Positions 43,507 to 53,458 of a stretch of DNA of 64,000 nt are shown here, piece by piece. This DNA is from Aspidiotus rigidus (Eukaryota; Arthropoda; Insecta; Hemiptera; Diaspididae). The position numbers and the translations under genes were made by a program. How positions within the stretch are numbered: position 1 is the first letter of the stretch; each line of letters starts with the position of its first letter. A model generated the notes under the pieces. That model was not told the origin of the DNA. It did no database searches and was given only the letters and a program-made list of their open reading frames with translations. Location: contig JAVHKY010000003.1 of the NCBI GenBank assembly GCA_035079385.1, positions 9,031,501-9,095,500 of the forward strand. Reading direction: 5' to 3'.

Positions 43507-45391
43507 TTACGGCTTCCTTAACGAAGTTAAACGAGGAACGCAGGGAACCTGTTTTATGATTCGAATGAGATTTGGTATTGAAAATTCAAGGAAGCCTAGA
43601 TCATATATAGCTCGACAGTCGAAATTTTTCCAAGTCCCCCTTCTATCATATATAGCTCGAGAGTCGAAATTTTTCTAAGTCCCTCTCCTATCATATATGG
43701 CTCGAGAGTCGAAATTTTTCTAAGTCCCTCTTCTATCATATATGGCTCGAGAGTCGAAATTTTTCTAAGTCCCTCTTCTATCATATATAGCTCGAGAGTC
43801 GAAATTTTTCCAAGTCCCCCTTCTATCATATATGGCTCGAGAGTCGAAATTTTTCTAAGTCCCTCTTCTATCATATATAGCTCGAGAGTCGAAATTTTTC
43901 CAAGTCCCCCTTCTATCATATATGGCTCGAGAGTCGAAATTTTTTTAAGTCCCCCTTCTATCATATATGGCTCGAGAGTCGAAATTTTTCTAAGTCCCCC
44001 TTCTATCATATATGGCTCGAGAGTCGAAATTTTTCTAAGTCCCTCTTCTATCATATATAGCTCGAGAGTCGAAATTTTTCCAAGTCCCCCTTCTATCATA
44101 TATGGCTCGAGAGTCGAAATTTTTCTAAGTCCCTCTTCTATCATATATAGCTCGAGAGTCGAAATTTTTCTAAGTCCCCCTTCTATCATATATGGCTCGA
44201 GAGTCGAAATTTTTCTAAGTCCCTCTTCTATCATATATAGCTCGAGAGTCGAAATTTTTCCAAGTCCCCCTTCTATCATATATGGCTCGAGAGTCGAAAT
44301 TTTTCCAAGTCCCTCTTCTATCATATATAGCTCGAGAGTCGAAATTTTTCCAAGTCCCCCTCCTATCATATATAGCTCGAGAGTCGAAATTTTTCTAAGT
44401 CCCTCTTCTATCATATATAGCTCGAGAGTCGAAATTTTTCTAAGTCCCTCTTCTATCATATATAGCTCGAGAGTCGAAATTTTTCCAAGTCCCCCTTCTA
44501 TCATATATGGCTCGAGAGTCGAAATTTTTTTAAGTCCCCCTTCTATCATATATGGCTCGAGAGTCGAAATTTTTCTAAGTCCCCCTTCTATCATATATGG
44601 CTCGAGAGTCGAAATTTTTCTAAGTCCCTCTTCTATCATATATAGCTCGAGAGTCGAAATTTTTCCAAGTCCCCCTTCTATCATATATGGCTCGAGAGTC
44701 GAAATTTTTCTAAGTCCCTCTTCTATCATATATAGCTCGAGAGTCGAAATTTTTCTAAGTCCCCCTTCTATCATATATGGCTCGAGAGTCGAAATTTTTC
44801 TAAGTCCCTCTTCTATCATATATAGCTCGAGAGTCGAAATTTTTCCAAGTCCCCCTTCTATCATATATGGCTCGAGAGTCGAAATTTTTCCAAGTCCCTC
44901 TTCTATCATATATAGCTCGAGAGTCGAAATTTTTCCAAGTCCCCCTCCTATCATATATAGCTCGAGAGTCGAAATTTTTCTAAGTCCCTCTTCTATCATA
45001 TATAGCTCGAGAGTCGAAATTTTTCCAAGTCCCCCTCCTATCATATATAGCTGGAGAGTCGAAATTTTTCTAAGTTCCTCTCCTATCATCTATAGCTCGA
45101 GAGTCGAAATTTTTTTCAATTCCCCCTCCTATCATATATAGCTCGAGAATCGAAATTTTTCCAAGTCCCTCTCCTATCATATATGGCTCGAGAGTCGAAA
45201 TTTTTCTAAGTCCCCCTCCTATCATATATAGCTTGAGAGTCGAAATTTTTCTAAGTCCCTCTCCTATCATATATGGCTCGAGGGTCGAAATTTTTCCAAG
45301 TTTTTCGCTGGACGGCGGACGGCGTACGGCGCACGGCGGACGGCGGACGCCAGATTTCTCAAATAGCCCCCCATAAAACAGGTTGCCTGTT
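43507..45391 (+). mobile_element. Type 1 minisatellite element, complete copy F
   Basis: The largest copy (1885 bp): TTACGGCTTCC start, two 5' hairpins, a short unique region, about 37 units of the 45-bp minisatellite, a GGACGGCGGACGGCG tract and an ATAAAACAGGTTGCCTGTT end. The TTC loop reads TTG here. AAAAA occurs on both sides. The inverted arm of the host PLE (39.8 kb) preserves the uninterrupted sequence, giving the insertion point to within a few bases. Confidence 0.9.
43600..45300. repeat. 45-bp minisatellite array of element F (~37 units)
   Basis: Near-perfect tandem units. On the minus strand each begins with an ATG and encodes a 15-residue period of the form MIEGGLRKISTLELY, giving a stop-free run of 497 codons (43596-45089). 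The plus strand is also open over long stretches. Blocks of several units recur in the same variant order, for example 43790-44190 and 44640-44760, pointing to amplification of multi-unit blocks. There is no evidence that it is translated. Confidence 0.9.
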
Positions 45392-45429
45392 AAAAACTCA
45401 TGGTTAAGGCCTTGTTCTCGAGTTGCGAC

Positions 45430-45467
45430 ACAACTGATGATGGGATAACACCCGAAAGTACTCTTGT
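45430..45467 (+). ncRNA. Hammerhead ribozyme motif at PLE family 2 3' end
   Basis: Stem I ACAA/TTGT (45430-45433, 45464-45467), consensus core CTGATGA (45434-45440), one extra T, stem II GGG/CCC with ATAACA loop, GAAA (45454-45457), palindromic stem III AGTACT and C45463 as the expected cleavage base. All conserved positions are present. Minimal hammerheads of this kind, working as dimers, are established for PLEs. An extra base after the core is known from a viroid hammerhead. Confidence 0.65.
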
Positions 45468-45635
45468 AGTTTGGTTCTGATGAAGACGTCGTAGTACGTT
45501 GAAACGTAAACCTCCCTTAAATTTTTACTCGTTTCTACGAGTAATTATAATAAAAAATAGTGCGAGCAAAGCCGTTTTTACTTAACCATTTGATGTTCTC
45601 TGCACGAAAAAATCTTGAGTACTCTAATAAAGTAG
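45466..45635 (+). other. Extra ~165-bp segment carrying a second hammerhead
   Basis: The two arms of PLE family 2 align up to CTCTTGTA and again from CTAATAAAG. This arm has about 165 bp between those points where the other has only TAAGCTT. It could be an insertion here or a deletion in the other arm. Confidence 0.5.
45473..45512 (+). ncRNA. Second hammerhead ribozyme motif
   Basis: Stem I GGTT/AACC (45473-45476, 45509-45512), consensus core CTGATGA (45477-45483), one extra A, stem II GACGT/ACGTT (one G-T pair), GAAA (45501-45504), palindromic stem III ACGT, and A45508 as the expected cleavage base. Every conserved position fits. It lies 5 bp after the first motif but differs in every stem, so it is not a simple duplication. 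Confidence 0.65.
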
Positions 45636-45665
45636 ATTTGTACAATTGAAAAAACCCTTTTTCAA

Positions 45666-45962
45666 GAAAAAGGGAAGACAATTAGTTCAGGAATTTGATT
45701 TAACTGATCAACTAAATGTTACAAACGATCCCTAAATCTACACTCAGTAAGGAACGTATAGGTAAATGTAAATAATGAGAGATGATGATTAGACGGGAGA
45801 ATACTCAAAAGAGTACCAAGATACCGAAACAACCGCCAGGCGTTTTGTCAGACCCCTTTTTAAAACTGTGACTATTTCCGAATAGACCGATTCAAGATCT
45901 TCAATTTTGATTGAATGCTTGTTCTCTGCTGCTGGCTTTGGGGCAGCCATTTTAGAATCCCA
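45666..45962. other. Unassigned sequence
   Basis: Nothing recognised. Confidence 0.3.
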
Positions 45963-46151
45963 TATAAGAATACACAGGGAACGTTTCGATCATTCACCAG
46001 TATTCAAAAACAAGAAGTACGTTAGCAATCAAAGCTGTATATTTGAATTCCAGAGAACTTCTAGATTCTAGATAGAGATCTCTAATACATTAGGAATATC
46101 TTGTTTTTGAATATCCGTATGTGATCGTGTCGTTCCCTGTGTATTCTTATA
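45963..46151. mobile_element. MITE with ~48-bp inverted ends
   Basis: TATAAGAATACACAGGGAAC on the left is mirrored by GTTCCCTGTGTATTCTTATA on the right. The similarity continues inward to TATTCAAAAACAAGA. About 189 bp in total. The TA ends suggest a TA-duplicating family. Confidence 0.75.
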
Positions 46152-46259
46152 GAAATCGATATCATGATTGGCCCAATAATCGTAATATCGATTACAAATA
46201 TGGGTACTTTGACTCACTATCGGTCACTGTCATCAACACTGTGACGTCACCGGGGAATC

Positions 46260-46440
46260 GGTCTATGAATGATCGGTAAAGGCCGGCTCACCTATGTCAC
46301 TTTTCCCCCACGTCTTTTTATGCACGATCGCTCTGATTCGGAGTAGATGCCCAGTCGTCCCTATATAGACTTTAGTTCAATCATTACAAGCTACGCTATG
46401 TATGTTACTCCTCTCAGCTATCGGAATACTTACGTACCTC
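46260..46440 (-). pseudogene. Inverted GIY-YIG endonuclease remnant
   Basis: Reverse-strand translation gives AERSNIHSVACND, KVYIGTTGHLLRIRAIVHKK and PAFTDHS, recognisable but with stops. It mirrors the endonuclease start at 47410-47480 and 47940-48020. Confidence 0.65.
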
Positions 46441-46662
46441 CCCTCCTTAATGGAATGCCTAAAATGCCTAAAAAGGATTTATGCGGCCGGTTTCTTTCAT
46501 ACCTACATACTCTCTTTCCAAATTCTTGGATCGCTGGTTTAAATCACGTGCTGAGTTCGACTCGCCTACAGGCTGAAGGACATTAATCTTCCTTCGGGTT
46601 CAACTTTATGTTCCTTCGATCTGGTTGGGTTATTTCCAAACATTATATAATTAAATATATGA

Positions 46663-47480
46663 TTGACGTGCTCGTTAAATCTATTGTCACACATGAGGAA
46701 TTTAAGGGAATTTTCGACCCCATTTGATGGGAAATTTTTCGAGTTATCCGAGGAAGTGAGAATCCCTATTAGTTCTCTTTCGTGCTCCCTTATTTCGGAA
46801 ATGTTCATATCCAAATTTCAGCTTGACCTGTTTTCCTCCGGCCGGGTGTTTTCGAGTCACGTCACTATTAGCACAAGAACGTTGACGACGTTTTGTGGGC
46901 CGGTGGACCGGTCCTGCAGAACTCCTTAGTGAGTTTCTCAAATATTTAAATAACCAATACCCTTCTATAAAATTTACATTGAAAGTTGATGAACCCTCTA
47001 CAAACTTCTTCGATTTGTCTATCTCTTTGGTATTTATATAGAAGAGATACATCGATCGATATTGTAATCCACGGGTCATCTGTTGCCCACAAGAAAGGTA
47101 CAATGAACAGATTAATTCATCGATTGACTCACATCCCTTTGAGTCAGGTTGCTTTCCCTAAGGAACTGAAGACGAACAAACACCGAGCCCTTGTTGTCCG
47201 GAGGAAACTCGCGAGAAAATGCCTTGACTCCACTACCTCCCTCCCCCAGGCATTACATCATGATAGTAGAAAATCTTATATTAGACTTCCTATTCTCGGC
47301 AAGTTTTCCTCGCAGCCGAGTCGCGTCCTCCAACCTTTTGGTTTCCGGCCTACCTCTTACAACCTTACTGCAGTCAAGTGTCGATTTGTTAAATTAAAAG
47401 ACCCTATTCCGATGGCTGAAAAGAGTGGCGTATATAGCGTAGCTTGCAATAATTGACCTGGAGTTTACATAGGAATGGCT
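46663..47480 (+). pseudogene. PLE RT remnant, many frameshifts
   Basis: FDGKFFELSEEVRIPI and SLISEMFISKFQLDLFSSGR (motif B region) are followed by an out-of-frame motif C, then HGSSVAHKKGTMNRLIHRLT and VVRRKLARKCLDSTTSLPQA of the thumb. No usable protein remains. Confidence 0.75.
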
Positions 47481-47489
47481 GGGCGTTAA

Positions 47490-47940
47490 CTCCTAATTGG
47501 GGGCATGACAGGTGCCTTTGGACAACGATATTCAACAAGATACTGGAGTTCAAAATATTTGCAAAAAGCTTCAAATTAATCGATACACTTATGGAATGAA
47601 AGTGGCCCATCATTGGAAGATCCAAGCAAGCAAGTAGTTGCGAACAAAATAATACGGAAATGTCTGGGAGGGAATGTAATACCGAGGCGACGTAGCATGA
47701 AAATGGTGTAAAACGATGAATAGAATGCGGACGAACAAAGGAAAACCTCTGCGAATAGGGACTGCGGGGGTGATCCATACTGAACCAGTCCGGTGCAGGA
47801 CGGAGAATATCTATTAAAATGGCCATTAGTCCAGGCGGACATAAGCGCAAACGAACTGTGGAAAACCAAGATTAATGTCAAAGTCAAAAAGTGCAATATA
47901 GAGCGACTTCGTCTACAATAAGAAGAAGCAAAAGTCCAAA
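47490..47940. other. ~450-bp insertion in the PLE endonuclease
   Basis: The endonuclease homology breaks after GMAGR (47485) and resumes at RVTVHKR (47945). The intervening DNA matches nothing else here. Open minus-strand frames (47404-47986) are unrecognised. Confidence 0.5.
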
Positions 47941-48200
47941 TTAGAGTGACCGTGCATAAAAGGAGTAAGAGAAAAATAGCATACAATCATGTGAGTCGGC
48001 CTTTACCGGTCATTCTATCGAGTATAGTCACAGTTTTAGAGAAAGGTCCGAAGTTCCCTCCCTCAGGGAAAACACGCACTTCAAACGGATAGCTCTTGAA
48101 AACATTGAAATTATTCGCGATCGGAATAGTAAATATGTCATCGTATTCAACAGGTACATTCCTGATAGCAGTTATTTGATCGATTCTGTCTGTATACAAT

Positions 48201-49629
48201 ATGTAGAGAAGACCTGCTTTGCTGCAGACCAATAGGTATAGTATGCTGCCTTTTGCAGCAAGGATTATGACTCTTCTGTCTCCATACAGGCAGAAAATGT
48301 GCTCTGTAGCAGACAAACGAGCTGCACAGTATGCCGTCTGTCGCTGCAGATAATTTAAACAATGTAGGTATATTCTGTTATAACTAAGGTCCTATAGATT
48401 CTAGTAAGGACCTGGGCCGCCATATTTAGTCGTTACGTCATCATTCATCTTCAGACTTCCTTAGGGAGCGTCCATATATTACGTGAGGCTTTGAGAGGAG
48501 GAAGAGGGTCTAGAATAATCTCACCAAATCTAGGGGCCATCTCAGGAAATATTTGTTGCTATTTTGTAGTGTCGCAAAATTTTTGAATCCTCCATTGGCA
48601 GGCGAATTCTCTTCTTTCGTATTATTCCTCTTTCTAAAACCAGTACGCAACGGCGATCGACATCACCCTATATCGTTTCTTCTCTATCTTACCTGGGTGC
48701 AGTTTTGTTGGAACCCGAACGTAGTCTATCTAACTTTCACTCTCTCTCTTTCTTTCTTTATCCCTCTCGTCTTTATTTTCTTCTTCTTCGAGTCTACTCC
48801 TTTTGTCCTCCAATATTTTTTTTGCGAGAGTTCTTATTCCGGACGAGCGTGGTTTAAAAGCTAAATGATAATATGTTCCTCTTCTTTTTTAGTATCACAG
48901 TCAGCCTAAGTAGAGTGTCTGGCGCCAACACTCCTATATTACGGCGATTTTTTCTTCTGTATCTGCAAACCTCTTCTTTCAATAGTTCTGTTGTCCGTTC
49001 CAGTGACAATATCCAAGCTTCAGTAAATCTTTATCGAATTTTATGTTTTTCTATTCTACCTCGTGGCTGTATTATTTTTATCACTATTTTTATTTTATTT
49101 TTTTGATTCCTTCTCGAAGCTTCTACACTCTCCTAACCAATAGTCAACCACTTCTTCTTCGCTGGTTGGAAACCTTTTTCGAAGGTATTCAGAACCGGGG
49201 TAGTTTTTCTCGCCGGTAACTCAGTGTGCATCTCGAGCGGATGCCAACGAGTGGTCGTGCTTTTTGCATCCTGCTCTCGCTTCCATCGTTTCCTTTTTAT
49301 ATTTCGTGTTGTTCTCTGACTTTGGTTCACATTCAACCCTTCGTCATGATTGTCGATATCGCGTAATAAGCCTCGCCTCGATTTTTTTTTCTTAGCTTTT
49401 CTCTTGATCACAATGTTTCGATTTTTTAATTTGAAGTGAAGTGCGCCAGCCATGAGCGGCTAATCTTTTTCAGTGGGGGCCGTCTCCTCCAGCCTGCCGT
49501 CCCATGCGCTGACCATCTGAGTGCCATGGAGATCCCGTATCCATCCATCTGCCCTATCAAGCTGCCAAATTCTTTGTCACCCGTCCAATCATTTTTATTG
49601 TGTTAATTTTATTTTATTCTCATGCATTT

Positions 49630-49631
<2 letters not shown>
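48201..49631. other. Pyrimidine-rich unassigned sequence
   Basis: Near 48470, TAGGGAGCGTCCATATATTA followed by CGTGAGGC resembles a widespread arthropod transposon-end consensus, but no opposite end was found. The minus-strand open stretch 49133-49453 is Lys/Arg-rich and unrecognised. The rest is T- and C-rich. Confidence 0.35.

Positions 49632-49632
<1 letters not shown>

Positions 49633-49678
<46 letters not shown>
49633..49678. repeat. (CT)n microsatellite
   Basis: An uninterrupted run of CT dinucleotides. Confidence 0.95.
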
Positions 49679-49681
<3 letters not shown>

Positions 49682-50837
49682 TTCTTACGTAATTTGTTTA
49701 AGTATGTTCGAGTAGAACTACCCCCCCCCCCCCACAACTCACGGGCACTCTTATCTAGGAGTCGAGGGCGAAATGTAATTTTCTGTTTCTTCTTTTTTTT
49801 TTTTTTTTTTTTTTTGTAATTTTTTTTCTTTACAGCCTAAGGTTTCCAGTTATAGCCATAGCGCGAACTTCTTACAATGTTGATACGTACCTCATTTATT
49901 TATTTATTTTTCTTTTATTTAATCCTCGTCACACTTATTAGTGGACAGGAACACTCTTTCGGCCGTAAAATTTATTTTCTGAATATGCACCATCCGTGTT
50001 GTATTTGGGGGGACCATCCCCCGATACTTTCTCTGTTTCTTTTTTCTTATGTTGTTGACACCCGCTTCACTCTTTATTTACTTTAATGACTGATAATTAA
50101 TTCTCCGACTTTTTATGCTTCTTATTTGTTTGATTCTTGTTTTTGGCGGCGGGCGCTCGATAGCGTAGCGACCCCCCCCCTTTTTATTTTCTATTATTTT
50201 AGCCCCGCGTCTATAGATACGCGGCTGGCAATTTTATTTTGAAGCTTTGTCATCACAATTCTTTTTTAAGTTTATGAGGTTTTTTGATTTGGGCGGATGT
50301 CCCTCCCCTCGTATGATAACGAGTTGGTGCTGGGACCTTCTCTTTCTCTTTGATATGAATTCCTTTTTTAATGAATAATGTTCAACGTAATTTGTAATTT
50401 CTCTTTCTTCGGCTTTTTTGAAATCTTAGTTTCTGACGATAGGATGACCCGTGAGGAATTCTATTTTTAGTAATCAATTTTATTTGTTCGCTCTCTTCAG
50501 TGTGAATTATTTTATACATTGATTTCATTTTTTATACTTATGTCTTGTTTGTTCGATTACACGCAAATTATTGTCTAACCTTGACTAGCGTCATTCATTT
50601 TGGGTTATATATAATGGCACGTGAAAATGAATATTTGAACGCGAAGATTTTTCACAGTTAGAAAAATGGGAAATAACTACTTCTTAAATTTTCACGCGAC
50701 GATGTACACACGATCTTATTAACATAATTTCACGCGATATTAACTTATGTCTGCAGGAAAATGAATTGTTCTTCAAAAAGGTTATTATATGCATTTCTCG
50801 AACACATGGATACTGCGATGAATCATCCAAATAATGC
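49679..50837. other. Unassigned low-complexity sequence
   Basis: C-run at 49722-49733, T-runs at 49792-49815, scattered GCGGC islands. No gene recognised. Confidence 0.35.
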
Positions 50838-50981
50838 ATATGTGGCCTGCGATAAGAAAAGGATGCTCATTGCCCACTGACATGAACATCATTTCTCTCT
50901 GATTAGATGTCCAATCAGAGGGAAATGGTGTTCCTGCGCCAATGGGCAATGAGCATCCTTTTCTCATCGCAGGTCACATAT
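50838..50981. mobile_element. Foldback MITE, copy 2 (144 bp)
   Basis: The more complete copy of the 2573-2702 element. The arms pair along nearly their whole length: ATATGTGGCCTGCGATAAG, GCTCATTGCCCA and CATTTCTCTCTGATTAGAT with their mirrors. Confidence 0.85.
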
Positions 50982-52016
50982 TGTGTTTGAACGGGTCAGT
51001 TGGAATAATAGTATCTGGCCTTGAAACAACGCTATCATTTCTCAAGGTCAGTGTTGATTACCCGTCAAGCAAAGACACTATTTTTTATAGTTGTTCAATT
51101 TTCTTTTGATTCATGGATTTAAGGTACGTTTGATGAATATTGTGAAAGTGCTAACTCTTCTGATGGAGTACGCATTCATCTGTAAACATTCTCTGGGGGT
51201 ACAAATTAGGCAAAAACGTGTGGTGGTGCCCTCGGCTGCTAAACTGGTGCCTCTTGGTCACAGAAAAAAAGGGGCGGACCAGCGTTGGCCAAGAAAGTTC
51301 TAATTATGTCAGGCCGTAACTTGGAGGAACAAATCTATTGATACATATAATTTTTTTTTTTTTGTCAATTTTACAATTACCGGGTATCTGTAAAATTTTG
51401 CGTCCTGTCAGATGCTGTTCATTTTTTTTTATCTCGTTCAGTATAACAACTCTCGCGGCTAAAACGTTTTTTTTCGGGTGATTAGCCATCATTTATTGTG
51501 TACTTTTTGTTTTCGCTTCACAATTATTAAAACGTTGTGATTTTCCTGTTTTTTTCGCGTGATTTCATTATTTCCTTCGCGTGCGATAAATGTAACCCAT
51601 TCATTTTTGATTGCGAGTATTGTTCTGTTTGCTTCCGTCTGAGGAATCCATTTTTCCCAGTCTCCCTTATACCTGTTCGTCGGTGGAATATGTCGTTAAT
51701 TCCACTCGGAGGGGGATGAAGTTAGGCGTGACCCCCTCTTAAAGCGTCATGTGTAGTTTGCGGAGCTTACTATTTTTTCTTTCTGGCTTTTCCCCATTTT
51801 GGTCTAGATTCTATATCTCTCAAAAAAGTGGCTCTCTCTGTCTCGCCACACCCCTTATTGTTCACTTAATTCAGACAGAGTGGCATCCCTGTAAATTTTT
51901 AAGTAGGCAAAGCCGGTCTTTAGGGGCTTGCTCCGAGAGACTGCAGCTGAAAACACTACAATTTCGCTACCAAATTTAACTTGTCATTTTGTGTAAATAT
52001 CGCCTACGATTACAGG
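50982..52016. other. Unassigned sequence
   Basis: T-rich, no gene or element recognised. Confidence 0.3.
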
Positions 52017-52190
52017 GGCGGATTTACGGCGGGGGGGACAGGGGGAACGCCCCCCCCCCCAAAAAAAAAAAAAAAAAAAAAAACCCTCCCAAAAAGACTG
52101 AAATTGTTCAATTCGACTAGCGAGGAAAAAAATTTTTGAACAATGGAAGTCCCCCCCCCAAAAAAAAATGTACCCGTAAGTCCGCACCTG
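52017..52190. mobile_element. MITE with CAGGGGCGGATTTACGG inverted ends
   Basis: CAGGGGCGGATTTACGG on the left mirrors CCGTAAGTCCGCACCTG on the right, with G-, C- and A-runs inside. CGATTA is present just outside both ends, fitting a 6-bp duplication. Related in style to 4483-4675; probably hAT-type. Confidence 0.7.
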
Positions 52191-53458
52191 CGATTATTTA
52201 AATTACCTATATTAATAGCTGGCTTCGTCTGATCCTGTACTCCATCTATTTTTTAACCATCCATTCACAGTTGTTTTTCTGTGAGAAATATTATCACCAT
52301 TTCGTACCAGCTAACGAACTTCTCCATTTAAATACATGTGATCAATGCACAAGTAATTACCACTGTGTTTGTTACAAGTTCATCGATTATTATTGTTGTC
52401 TCTTGGTTGTCAAAAAATTTTGCATTGATCTATTCGTACTCGTGACGAAGTCGACCTCATCCGCTATGACCGTTAATTTCACAACAAGAATAAGTCTCGT
52501 AGATAAAGTTAAATCAATCATATTTAGAGAAAAAAAAGAAAAAAACATGATTTGAGGTCCGAAATTACGAATTTCATCGATTTTTAAGGATTGAATACTT
52601 CAAGATCTACCTTATGTAAATTAAAGCTCGGTCCATCAATCAAAATTTAGCATATTTAAACTCGTAAACCTTGATCCTCGGAGTGACCGCGGATCGAAGT
52701 TATTTTTCTTTGAATTCTCCAAAAAACACAAAGACAAAAAATAGTTCAACGCTTAAAGCTCAAGCGCGCGAATAAATAATAGGTATATGAAATGATGTAC
52801 ACTTTTTTTCCATCAGGGATGGAGAATGTATCTTTAAAGCTAGAAATATAGGTTATACTTGCTTTTCTTAGCTCTTTTCCTTAACTAGTGATAATTGATA
52901 ATTTATCAATAGGTATACTAAAATATTATGTAAGTTTGGTACAAAATAAACTATACTTACCGGCACCATTATTATTAGCAAAATACAAAGTAATTAAGCT
53001 TCGACGAATTTAGTGAATAGAGAGCTTGTCAACGAGGACCAACTAGAACAAGCGAAAACGTGTGTAAGTAATTGTACAATATTCTACACTATAGCTATAG
53101 ATCTATCGTAGATATTGACGAAAATTTATTTTCTTGTCAAGGACTCTACCTCTGAACTTTCTTCTAGTCAGATTAGACAAATCAGTCCTAAATACATTTT
53201 GACAACGTTGTAAAATATAAAACCCGTGGTGCGGTAAAATTTAGGTAATTCACAAGAACTGATGTTTTCAGTTCAACACTCCTTTTTAGAGCGTACCTAT
53301 AGTAACTTACAACCTACAATAATTCTTGATTTATTATATGCTTTATTCTTCGCCTCTTCAACTTCGTAATACTTATAATACTCGTACACGGGCACTAGCC
53401 TAATCTGATATTGATAAAATTAATAACAGATTTGAAAGAAAAACAGTGTTATTTTCAG
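52191..53458. other. Unassigned AT-rich sequence
   Basis: No element or gene recognised. The open stretch 52271-52555 is Cys/Tyr-rich and of unknown meaning. Confidence 0.3.

Larger units (their letters stand above)
39702..45665 (+). mobile_element. Penelope-like element family 2 with three nested insertions
   Basis: The layout is: inverted 3' end (39702-40423, minus), N-terminal and RT first half (40424-41232), nested family 1 PLE (41246-42258), RT second half (42259-42835), GIY-YIG (42884-43315), 3' end (43316-43506), type 1 minisatellite element (43507-45391), then the rest of the 3' end to about 45665 with an extra ~165-bp segment at 45466-45630. Without insertions it would be about 2.9 kb. 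It is distinct in sequence from family 1. Confidence 0.85.
46250..48200 (+). mobile_element. Heavily decayed Penelope-like element with inverted 3' end
   Basis: A minus-strand endonuclease remnant (46260-46440) comes first. Then plus-strand RT pieces run from NGMPKMPKK (46450) through LSEEVRIPISSLSCSLISEM (motif B, 46740) to a scrambled motif C and the thumb (46986-47456). The endonuclease start (KSGVYSVACNN) follows, then a ~450-bp insertion (47490-47940) and the endonuclease C-terminus (FKRIALENIEIIRDR, 48075). Same plan as the 31-kb and 40-kb elements but much older. Confidence 0.75.

Noticed and set aside
43507..45391. CRISPR array
   Set aside because: Units are directly adjacent with no unique spacers, the setting is eukaryotic, and the array belongs to a dispersed element.
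48465..48500. GGGAGCGTCCATATATTACG as a transposon end
   Set aside because: It resembles a common arthropod transposon-end consensus, but no partner end or duplication was found, so no separate element is called.
49133..49453. Lys/Arg-rich open frame as a nucleic-acid-binding gene
   Set aside because: It lies in a strongly T/C-biased region whose reverse complement reads as Lys/Arg codons. No domain or conserved motif is visible.
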